From Paenibacillus agri (GTDB lineage Bacteria > Bacillota > Bacilli > Paenibacillales > Paenibacillaceae), in NCBI RefSeq assembly GCF_013359945.1, contig NZ_JABWCS010000192.1, positions 1 to 64,000 on the forward strand: a stretch of DNA of 64,000 nt. The letters are read 5' to 3'. Below, in pieces: positions 28,280 to 35,508 of this stretch (its first letter is position 1; each line of letters starts with the position of its first letter). The notes under the pieces were generated by a model that saw nothing but the letters and a program-made list of their open reading frames with translations, was not told the origin of the DNA and searched no databases. Made by a program: the position numbers and the translations under genes.

Positions 28280-29826
28280 AGCGATACCCCCTTTCCGGTA
28301 AAGCCTGCCCGAACGGCTCTACTACGAACAGTTTCATCGTGTGCCTTGAGTAGCCGTACACTGATCTTGGCCGACTCGAAGATCGTCGGCAAGCCACTCC
28401 CGGGATGTGTTCCGCCCCCAACCAGCCAAATACCCTCAATCTCCTGGAAGGTATTGTGGGGCCGCAGATACATCATCTGCCCAAGGTTATGAGCGAGGTT
28501 AAAGGTAGCCCCGTTATAGACATCGAGCTGATTCTGCCAATCCAGCGGAGAGAAGAATAGACTCTCCTCGACGCGCTGTGGCAGATCTGCAAGCCCGGGC
28601 AGACGCTGCAGGCGATTCATCATCTCTTCCTGTATACGGGCCCCTTCTTGCGCCCAGTCGATATCGGCCGTCAAATTGGGGACCGGCATCAGTACATATA
28701 GAGCAGATTTTCCAGCAGGCGCCAGCGTAGGGTCAAGGACGGAAGGATTGTGCACATAAATAGAAGCATCAGCTGATAATACGCCGCGGCGGGTAATGTC
28801 CTCGACATTGCGCCGGTAATCCTCCGCAAAATGCACAGAGTGATGGCTTAGATCCACCGCCCCGTTCACCCCTAGATACAGCATTGCTGTAGAGCAGGAA
28901 TAGCGTTTACGGTCAATTTTCTGCGGCGTGTACCTCTTCAATAGGCCTGGCTCAAACAGCTCGGTCATGGCTGTACCGAAATCAGCACCAAGAACAATAT
29001 AGTCAGCCTCCACCTTCTCCCCGTTCTCCAGCAAGAGCCCGTTTGCTCGACCATTCTGCACCAGGATTTGTTTAACCCCGCACGAGGTGTGGACACTTTC
29101 CCCATGTTCGGCAATAACCTCCGACATCGCCTGAAGAACTTTGTTGATCCCGCCTATAGGATGGTAGAGCCCGTAACGGTGCTCCAAATAAGAGAGTATA
29201 GTGAACGTCCCTGGACATTCCCAGGGGGACATCCCTAAGTATTTAGCCTGGAACGTAAACGCATAGCGTAAGCGCTCATCTGCAAAATATTTAGAGAGAC
29301 GATTATATACTGTATCTGTTGCATGCAGCTTTGGCAGTGCACGCAGTACATCTTTTTTGACATAATCCCTGGGAGATTGAAAGGGCCGCTGCAGCAATGG
29401 CATGACCCGTTCAAATTTATCCTCTTCATCAGCCATAAACTGACGATAACCCTTCCCGTTACCCGGAAACAGTCTCTCAATTTCCTCCTCCGTCTGATGT
29501 CCATCAGTTGAAGGTTTAAATACTGTCTCACCAAAATGCAGTGAATAAAGGGGATCTAGCCTCAGTAATGTGACGTAATTCTCCAAGGAGCGGCCAGCTG
29601 CGGTGAACAGCTCTTCCAGCAGATGGGGCATCATCAGAAAAGTAGCCCCTCGGTCAAATCGGTAAGCGCCAAGCTGAAGCAGACCCGAACGGCCACCGAC
29701 AGTATCCCGCTTCTCATAAACCTCGACCCGATATCCTTCTGCGGCCAGTAGCATAGCAGCCGCTAACCCTCCCGGCCCCGCTCCAACAACTGCAACCCTT
29801 GCGGCATTCTTTTCTCGCAGCGCCAT
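28276..29826 (-). CDS. Phytoene/diapophytoene desaturase family protein, first gene of the crt operon
   Basis: A second CrtI/CrtN-type FAD oxidoreductase of 516 residues. It begins VAVVGAGPGGLAAAMLLAAEG and ends with GGGTHPGSGLPTIFESAKIS, a form of the FAD motif common in CrtI-type desaturases. The stretch RYSCSTAMLYLGV and ADASIYVHNPSVLDPTLAP also resembles CrtN. It could be the main desaturase, with the next gene doing further oxidation, or the reverse. AAAGGAG precedes ATG 29826. It is the promoter-proximal gene, preceded by the CarH-type operator repeats. Confidence 0.85.
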   Translation of the reverse strand: MALREKNAARVAVVGAGPGGLAAAMLLAAEGYRVEVYEKRDTVGGRSGLLQLGAYRFDRGATFLMMPHLLEELFTAAGRSLENYVTLLRLDPLYSLHFGETVFKPSTDGHQTEEEIERLFPGNGKGYRQFMADEEDKFERVMPLLQRPFQSPRDYVKKDVLRALPKLHATDTVYNRLSKYFADERLRYAFTFQAKYLGMSPWECPGTFTILSYLEHRYGLYHPIGGINKVLQAMSEVIAEHGESVHTSCGVKQILVQNGRANGLLLENGEKVEADYIVLGADFGTAMTELFEPGLLKRYTPQKIDRKRYSCSTAMLYLGVNGAVDLSHHSVHFAEDYRRNVEDITRRGVLSADASIYVHNPSVLDPTLAPAGKSALYVLMPVPNLTADIDWAQEGARIQEEMMNRLQRLPGLADLPQRVEESLFFSPLDWQNQLDVYNGATFNLAHNLGQMMYLRPHNTFQEIEGIWLVGGGTHPGSGLPTIFESAKISVRLLKAHDETVRSRAVRAGFTGKGVSL

Positions 29827-29864
29827 GATCTCTCCTTTGCACCCCTTTTTTTCGTGTAAACCTT

Positions 29865-29926
29865 ATACAAATAACCTTATACAAAAATGATACAAATATC
29901 ATACAATCATTAGTCCAATTAGTAAA
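29865..29926 (-). promoter_or_regulatory. crt operon promoter with CarH-type operator repeats
   Basis: On the minus strand four TTGTAT hexamers lie at 29901-29906, 29890-29895, 29879-29884 and 29865-29870; spacings are 11, 11 and 14 bp. A candidate promoter has -35 TTTACT (29921-29926), a 17-nt spacer and -10 TATGAT (29898-29903), so the first repeat overlaps the -10. The carH promoter has the same layout. A B12-dependent CarH tetramer is known from Thermus to bind 11-bp direct repeats, so these are likely its operators (inference). Confidence 0.75.
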
Positions 29927-29941
29927 TGCGCAAGAGTAAAC

Positions 29942-29988
29942 AAAAAAAGGAATCTGAGGCTCACTTCAAAGTGAGTCCGCAGATTCCC
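29942..29988 (-). terminator. Intrinsic terminator after carH
   Basis: On the minus strand GGAATCTG and CAGATTCC enclose a second stem (ACTCACTT/AAGTGAGC-type) and are followed by TTTTTTTG. A very strong hairpin separating carH from the crt promoter. Confidence 0.92.
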
Positions 29989-30025
29989 TACAAACAGTAT
30001 TATCCTCTTCTCCCTTTCCAGGGAT

Positions 30026-30952
30026 TTACTCATTCCTTAACATCTTTGCAAATACATCGTCAAACCAATTCTGCCAGCGATCTGGCGGCTCGTTAATAAC
30101 ATACCGGGCAACCGATTCGGTAGTTGATGCATCGTATCCCTTGCCGCCCACAATAAACGCCGCTTCCGGACATTTCTGTTGGAGCCGCCGGATTAGTTCT
30201 TCTGTATAAGGAAGCAATTCCGGGTTGGTCACGGACAGGCATATCGCTCCGATGCTACTCTGCTGCCCCAGCATGGTCATCACCCCTTCTTCAGGGGTAT
30301 TAGCACCCAGATAGATGACCTCTACACCGTTCTTGCGTAAAAAAAGTGAAAATAACAGCAGTCCGACCTGATGATGTTCTCCCGCCGGGCAAAAGGCCAG
30401 CACCTTCGGCAGATGCTCATCGACAGGAAAAACATGAAAAAATTGATAGAAACGATTAGTCACCATATGCGTAATATAGTGTTCCTGCGCCACGGTCGCG
30501 TTCCCCTTCTCCCAGGCATCGCCTACCATGACCAGAACCGGAACCAGCACCTGATGAACCATGGCCTCGTATCCGAACAGTGAGAAGCCGTAGTCGATCA
30601 GCGCGTTCGCACGTTCACCCTGAAACTCATAGAGTGCACTGTATATTTGATGGTTCATCTTCTCGAAAGCATCCTGCGAGGTTCCGCCTTTAGAGGCGCT
30701 CCCTTCATCCAGATGTTGGTTTTTCCTCGCCTTGAGCAGTCGAACAGCATGTGAAATACTTATGCCCTGCTGCTCAGTCTGTTCCTTCAGCCAGCGCAGG
30801 TCTTCCACGTTATCTCGGGTATACAGTCGGTACCCCGATTCTGTCCGTTCAGGGGTTACAGCCTGATACCTGTTCTCCCAGGCTCTCAACGTCACCGAAG
30901 GGACACCTAACATTTCAACGACCTGCTTTATGGTATACATGCTGCCATTCAC
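30026..30952 (-). CDS. carH: CarH/LitR-type MerR-family B12-dependent photoreceptor and repressor
   Basis: Light-sensing repressor of carotenoid genes: with adenosylcobalamin it tetramerises and binds DNA in the dark, and light breaks the Co-C bond and releases it. The MerR helix-turn-helix (5-75) has VPSVTLRAWENRY and SGYRLY. The cobalamin-binding half has the four-helix motif W147-x9-E157-H158, which caps the adenosyl group in CarH, and E192-x-H194-x-x-G197, whose His is the lower cobalt ligand. The residue after W147 is Glu rather than the His used for bis-His ligation in Thermus CarH. An internal ATG (30940) is an alternative start. Confidence 0.9.
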   Translation of the reverse strand: MNGSMYTIKQVVEMLGVPSVTLRAWENRYQAVTPERTESGYRLYTRDNVEDLRWLKEQTEQQGISISHAVRLLKARKNQHLDEGSASKGGTSQDAFEKMNHQIYSALYEFQGERANALIDYGFSLFGYEAMVHQVLVPVLVMVGDAWEKGNATVAQEHYITHMVTNRFYQFFHVFPVDEHLPKVLAFCPAGEHHQVGLLLFSLFLRKNGVEVIYLGANTPEEGVMTMLGQQSSIGAICLSVTNPELLPYTEELIRRLQQKCPEAAFIVGGKGYDASTTESVARYVINEPPDRWQNWFDDVFAKMLRNE

Positions 30953-30985
30953 TCACTTTCCCACACGGCAAAACCTAATATTTGA

Positions 30986-31046
30986 ATACACAAACCTTAT
31001 ACAAATTATTTACATTCATTATACATAAGCCTTTGTAAGCTGTCAT
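30986..31046 (-). promoter_or_regulatory. carH promoter with CarH-type operator repeats
   Basis: On the minus strand -35 ATGACA (31041-31046), a 17-nt spacer and a perfect -10 TATAAT (31018-31023). Hexamers ATGTAT (31021-31026), ATGTAA (31010-31015), TTGTAT (30999-31004) and GTGTAT (30986-30991) follow at 11, 11 and 13 bp. The first overlaps the -10, as in the crt promoter. This points to autorepression of carH. Part of the array may also affect the divergent PLD-like gene. Confidence 0.78.
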
Positions 31047-31161
31047 CCGCTGTTGTTCTAAGTCCATTTGCTTAGTCTTCCTTTAGAAGCGGTAATAGAT
31101 GGTTACAATACTTAAAATACAATGGATGAGGAGTAATCGAACGTCCAACAGGAGGACTATC

Positions 31162-32694
31162 ATGAATTCAGGCCGTCGGCGCTCTGCGCCCTCCCCTTCG
31201 CCTCCATCCCACACCATCCGTGGAGGCGATCTGTCCAAAAGGAACGCCCGCTCCTTCCGCCGCTGGATGCTCCTCATCGTGGGCATCTGTATATTGTGGC
31301 TGACTGCCGTTATGATCTACCAGACCCATAAGCCGCTGCCATCCGGCCTTTCTTATGAAAGCCCCTTATACAAGGTCAGCAAAGTGCATTTTTGGCATGA
31401 CCTGACTCATGCGAACGGTACGGAAAACGGCTCACAGGAGGAACAAATTCTGCCGCGCATTCTCCAGATCATCGAGGAGTCCCGGGAGTTTCTGGTGATT
31501 GATATGTTCCTTTTCAACAATTACACACATAAGGATCAGCATTTCCCGCCGATCAGCAAAAAGCTCACGGATAAACTGCTCGCCCAGAAGACAGCCTATC
31601 CGGAGATGGAGATCGTATTTATTACTGACGAAGTTAATACGAATTACAATTCTGCTCCCAACCCGCTGTTACAAGAGATGAAAGCTGCCGGCATAACGGT
31701 AATCATGACCGATGTTGATAAACTAAGGGATTCCACACCCGTATATTCTGCCTTCTGGCGCACCTTCATTCAGTGGTTCGGGCAATCCGGCAAGGGGTGG
31801 ATTCCCAATCTGATGGCCAGTAACGGTCCGAAGATCACCGCCCGCTCTTATTTGAAGCTCTTGAATGTTAAGGCCAATCACCGCAAGCTGATTATGAATG
31901 AAACAACGGCGCTGATATCCTCGGGGAATGTACATGATGCCAGTGCCTACAACTCAAATATCGCACTGGAGGTTCAGGGCCCCATTCTCGCCGATATTTT
32001 GCAGACGGAGCAAGCCGCAGCCCGTCTTTCTGGTAGAGGACCCTTATTGCGCAAGGAGCCCGTATTTTCTCAAGCCAACGAGAGGAGCACCGGGGAACAC
32101 CTTGAAGTCCGATATCTGACAGAGGGTAAAATCTATAAGTATACACTGGAAGCCATCTCCTCTGCCGGGCAAGGTGACACCGTATGGATGGGCATGTTCT
32201 ATCTGGCTGACGACAAGATCATTAAGGCGCTGCTGGAGGCGTCAAAACGTGGCGCTACCGTCCGGTTACTGCTGGACCCCAATCAGAATGCGTTCGGCAG
32301 AGATAAAATCGGTATCCCCAATCGGCCTGTAGCCATGGATTTGAACCGCCGTTCAGATGGAAAGATCGACATCCGCTGGTACAATACGACGAAGGAGCAG
32401 TATCATGCCAAGCTGCTTTTTGTCGCCAAGGAAAATGGCAGGTCCGTCATCCTGGGTGGATCTAGCAACTTTACGGCTCGAAACCTCGATGATTACAATC
32501 TGGAGAACAACCTGTGGGTAACCGTGCAGAGGGATCAGCCGCTATACGCTGAAATGGAGGCCTATTTCACCCGCCTGTGGAATAACGACGGCGCAGATTA
32601 CAGTCTCCCCCTTGATACCTACCAAAGCGGGGTCACGTGGATTAAATACATGGTGTTCCGTATACAGAAATTCATCGGGTTCACCACTTTTTAA
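31162..32694 (+). CDS. Phospholipase D-like (PLDc) family protein
   Basis: Membrane-anchored phosphodiesterase/transferase-like protein with two HKD-type motifs: NHRKLIMNETTALISSGN in the middle and YHAKLLFVAKENGRSVILGGSSNF near the C-terminus. A proline/serine-rich, basic N-terminal tail precedes one membrane helix (about residues 35-55), and the catalytic part would lie outside. The start is ATG 31162 with AGGAGG 7 nt upstream; the frame is open further 5' but without support. The substrate is unknown; a phospholipid is plausible given cardiolipin synthase next door. It is divergent from carH. Confidence 0.85.
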   Translation: MNSGRRRSAPSPSPPSHTIRGGDLSKRNARSFRRWMLLIVGICILWLTAVMIYQTHKPLPSGLSYESPLYKVSKVHFWHDLTHANGTENGSQEEQILPRILQIIEESREFLVIDMFLFNNYTHKDQHFPPISKKLTDKLLAQKTAYPEMEIVFITDEVNTNYNSAPNPLLQEMKAAGITVIMTDVDKLRDSTPVYSAFWRTFIQWFGQSGKGWIPNLMASNGPKITARSYLKLLNVKANHRKLIMNETTALISSGNVHDASAYNSNIALEVQGPILADILQTEQAAARLSGRGPLLRKEPVFSQANERSTGEHLEVRYLTEGKIYKYTLEAISSAGQGDTVWMGMFYLADDKIIKALLEASKRGATVRLLLDPNQNAFGRDKIGIPNRPVAMDLNRRSDGKIDIRWYNTTKEQYHAKLLFVAKENGRSVILGGSSNFTARNLDDYNLENNLWVTVQRDQPLYAEMEAYFTRLWNNDGADYSLPLDTYQSGVTWIKYMVFRIQKFIGFTTF

Positions 32695-32811
32695 ATATAT
32701 CCTGACACAAGTAGAAACGGTTTTCCGTCCGCCAAGGTACGGTATCCATCTCAGTGAGAAATATAAGGATGATCTATAGCGTAAAACATATAAATTCTTA
32801 TATTTTCAAAA

Positions 32812-32853
32812 AAACCACTTAGAGCACCTTACATAAGGCTGTCTAAGTGGTTT
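32812..32853. terminator. Bidirectional terminator between the PLD-like gene and cls
   Basis: AAACCACTTAGA pairs with TCTAAGTGGTTT. On the minus strand TTTTTTTGAAAA follows, closing cls. On the plus strand TTTATTATT follows, closing the PLD-like gene. Confidence 0.88.
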
Positions 32854-32864
32854 ATTATTCTATC

Positions 32865-34373
32865 CTACAGCAGCGGGGACATCAGACGCGCCGCCGATTC
32901 CAGTATCCGTTCCATCAGGCGTTTGTTCATGAATTCCTCATGCACAATCTGTCTTGTAGAGAGCAGATCGCGCTCGAAGTCCTCGACAATCCGCGCCACA
33001 CTTTCTGTCCGGATCAACAGCGCATTCACCTCGAAATTCAAGTGGAAGCTGCGCATGTCCATATTTGCCGTGCCGATCGTGGCAATTTCCCCGTCCGTAA
33101 TGAGCAGTTTGGAATGAATAAAGCCCTTCTCATACTCATAAATCTTCACACCGGATTCCAGCAGTGCCGGAAAGTAAGAATGGGATGCCAGAAACGGAAT
33201 CCACTTGTCCGGTTTGGCCGGAAACAGCAGCCGCACATCAAGCCCCGACATCGCTGCAACGCGCAGTGCGGTCAGAATATCCTCATCTGGAATGAAATAC
33301 GGCGAAGCAATCCATACGGATTCTTGCGCAGAGGTAATCATCGAGAAAAATAAGTTCTTGAGTGCCCGGCGTTCATTATCCGGCCCGCTGGCAATAATCT
33401 GCACCGCGCCGTCCCCAGCCATATACCGGAGCTTAGGCGACAGGTAATCCTGCTCCAGAATCTTCTCCCCCGTCGTATGCATCCAGTCCTGGAGGAAAAT
33501 AATCTGCATCGTCCGTACTGCCTCACCACGTACCAGCATATGCGTATCGCGCCAGAACCCGTAGGTTTTACTACGGCTCAAATATTCGTCGCCGACGTTA
33601 AGTCCGCCCATAAAGCCAACATCGCCGTCGATGACGACGATTTTGCGGTGATTCCGGTAATTCACCCGGCTGGAGAAAAAGGAGGTCGAGTTGCCATAAG
33701 CCGCCACCTGCACCCCGGCATCGCTCATTTCCTTCAGAAACGACTTGGAGAGCTGAATACTCCCGACTGCATCATACATGAAGCGGACGGTGACACCGGC
33801 ACGGGCTTTTTCAATCAGGATTTGCTGGATGCGTGTCCCGATATGATCTGCCCGGAAGATGTAATACTCCATATGAATATGATGCTGAGCCTGCCTCAGC
33901 TCCAGAAGCAGGGTTCCAAAAGTCTCTTCTCCGTTGGTCAAGACCCGCGTCTCCGAAGTACAGGAGATCGGCGTCCGTGCCAACCGCTGCGACAAGCCCA
34001 ACAGCTTCTGATGAGGCTCTGCAAATTCCGACCAATCATGGTGAGTGCGCAGCGCATCGTTCTCAATTCGCTCGTAGGCCATCATGTCAAGCTGGGCCTT
34101 TTTATCATATTTACGACGCTTGAACACGTTCTGTCCGAACAGGAAATAAAAGATAAGTCCCACTACCGGGATCAACGCCAGTAGTAAGATCCAAGACATC
34201 GTTGTGGAAGGATTACGGTTCTCCATAGAAATGGCAAGTCCAATGGATATGACCGTCAATGTAGAGAAAATACTAATAATGGTCGTGCCCGTACTACCGA
34301 ACAGGCCAAATCCGAAGTAATAAAAAGCTATAAAAGCTCCAATAATGACAATTGCTTGCAATCCTCTTCTCAT
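32865..34373 (-). CDS. cls: Cardiolipin synthase
   Basis: Joins two phosphatidylglycerols to cardiolipin and glycerol at the membrane. Two N-terminal transmembrane helices (about 8-60) are followed by two PLD domains with HKD motifs NHRKIVVIDGDVGFMGG and IHSKLLITDGEIATIGTAN. The protein ends in SAARLMSPLL, like the usual ARL.SPLL terminus of Cls. The 502 residues are typical. AAGAAGG precedes ATG 34373. It converges with the PLD-like gene. Confidence 0.95.
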   Translation of the reverse strand: MRRGLQAIVIIGAFIAFYYFGFGLFGSTGTTIISIFSTLTVISIGLAISMENRNPSTTMSWILLLALIPVVGLIFYFLFGQNVFKRRKYDKKAQLDMMAYERIENDALRTHHDWSEFAEPHQKLLGLSQRLARTPISCTSETRVLTNGEETFGTLLLELRQAQHHIHMEYYIFRADHIGTRIQQILIEKARAGVTVRFMYDAVGSIQLSKSFLKEMSDAGVQVAAYGNSTSFFSSRVNYRNHRKIVVIDGDVGFMGGLNVGDEYLSRSKTYGFWRDTHMLVRGEAVRTMQIIFLQDWMHTTGEKILEQDYLSPKLRYMAGDGAVQIIASGPDNERRALKNLFFSMITSAQESVWIASPYFIPDEDILTALRVAAMSGLDVRLLFPAKPDKWIPFLASHSYFPALLESGVKIYEYEKGFIHSKLLITDGEIATIGTANMDMRSFHLNFEVNALLIRTESVARIVEDFERDLLSTRQIVHEEFMNKRLMERILESAARLMSPLL

Positions 34374-34521
34374 ATTCTACCTACCTTCTTTTTACATCAC
34401 GAAAATGACACATTTATATATTACATGAATACGAAGGTTCTTCCTACAAAATCAGTGCCAAATTGATAATTGCGACAAAATTGTAACCTTTGTTAGTGTA
34501 AATTTGTAATACCCAGAAAGT

Positions 34522-34527
34522 TATAAT
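34522..34527 (+). promoter_or_regulatory. -10 box upstream of the TetR/RND operon
   Basis: A perfect TATAAT in AGTTATAATATAA. No well-spaced -35 was found. Transcription would begin near 34535, which argues for the GTG start of the regulator at 34588. Nearby ACAA-AA-TTGT (around 34475-34485) is a short palindrome that might be an operator. Confidence 0.45.
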
Positions 34528-34587
34528 ATAATTTTCATGACTAAGCAGTCAATTTCAGAACTTATCAGTCAGAAAGGGGATTCCTCG

Positions 34588-35508
34588 GTGGTAGACCGTA
34601 CCCAAGACAAGAAGGAACAGATTATCAAGACGGCGATGCAACTGTTCGCTGTGAAAGGTTCTTCCTCCACTTCCATGCAAGAAATTGCGGAGCTAAGCAG
34701 CATGTCCAAGGGCAGCCTTTATCTCCTGTTTAAATCCAAGGAGGAGCTGGAACGCAGCATTTATATATACTGCTTCAAGATGATTCGTGACCCTCTGGTT
34801 CACGCAGAGCAGGAGACCGGAAAGACACCACGCGAAAAGCTGCGGAATCAGGTCGAAATTCTGCTTAATCATGTATACGAGCTGCGCGAGTTTTTGCAGC
34901 GCCAAATTCAGGATTTTGCCGGAAAAGGCTATTCAGATATCCCGGAATGGCTGCAAAAGAGTAATGTGGCAGTGATGGGCTGGTTCCAATCCAAGATGGA
35001 GAGCGTATACGGTAAGGACATCTTGCCCTATACAGGCGATTTATCCATGATCGTTCACGGCATGATCAGCTCTTATGTACGCGTCCTCTTCCACCCTGAA
35101 TCCTTTGTGCCTACGGCACGCATGGCGGATCATCTGATCAACATGATGGACATCATCACGGCCTCCCTGCTTGCAGACAAGCCCACCCCGCTCATCTCAC
35201 ATGCGATGGTTGTAGGGATGCTGGCTGGCCAAGAGGGGAATGTACGCAAGAACCCGCTTCAGTTGATTAAGGAAATGAAAGACCTGCTCGGTGCCACCCC
35301 TCTCAAGACCAGACAACAGAAGGATGCCGCGGATTCACTTGCTATTCTGGAAGGGGAGATGCTCGTTTCCCACCCGCGGAGAGCCATTATTCTAGGGATG
35401 CTGTTCAACCTTCAACCCTGTCCCGAACTTGCCGAGCCTCTGAAGGAATTAAGAAAGTTATTATCGCCTTACATGCATAACCAAGAGGAGCTGAATTGTA
35501 CGCCATGA
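34588..35508 (+). CDS. TetR/AcrR family transcriptional regulator
   Basis: Likely autorepressor of the RND pump encoded directly downstream. The N-terminal helix-turn-helix is KKEQIIKTAMQLFAVKGSSSTSMQEIAELSSMSKGSLYLLFKSKEEL (core STSMQEIAELSSMSKGSLY). The C-terminal ligand domain is unusually long, about 300 residues in total against 190-220 usually, with an extra 100-residue tail. The GTG at 34588 has AAAGGGG 8 nt upstream; ATG 34537 is possible but would lie almost at the transcription start. The stop overlaps the RND start (ATGA). Confidence 0.88.
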   Translation: MVDRTQDKKEQIIKTAMQLFAVKGSSSTSMQEIAELSSMSKGSLYLLFKSKEELERSIYIYCFKMIRDPLVHAEQETGKTPREKLRNQVEILLNHVYELREFLQRQIQDFAGKGYSDIPEWLQKSNVAVMGWFQSKMESVYGKDILPYTGDLSMIVHGMISSYVRVLFHPESFVPTARMADHLINMMDIITASLLADKPTPLISHAMVVGMLAGQEGNVRKNPLQLIKEMKDLLGATPLKTRQQKDAADSLAILEGEMLVSHPRRAIILGMLFNLQPCPELAEPLKELRKLLSPYMHNQEELNCTP

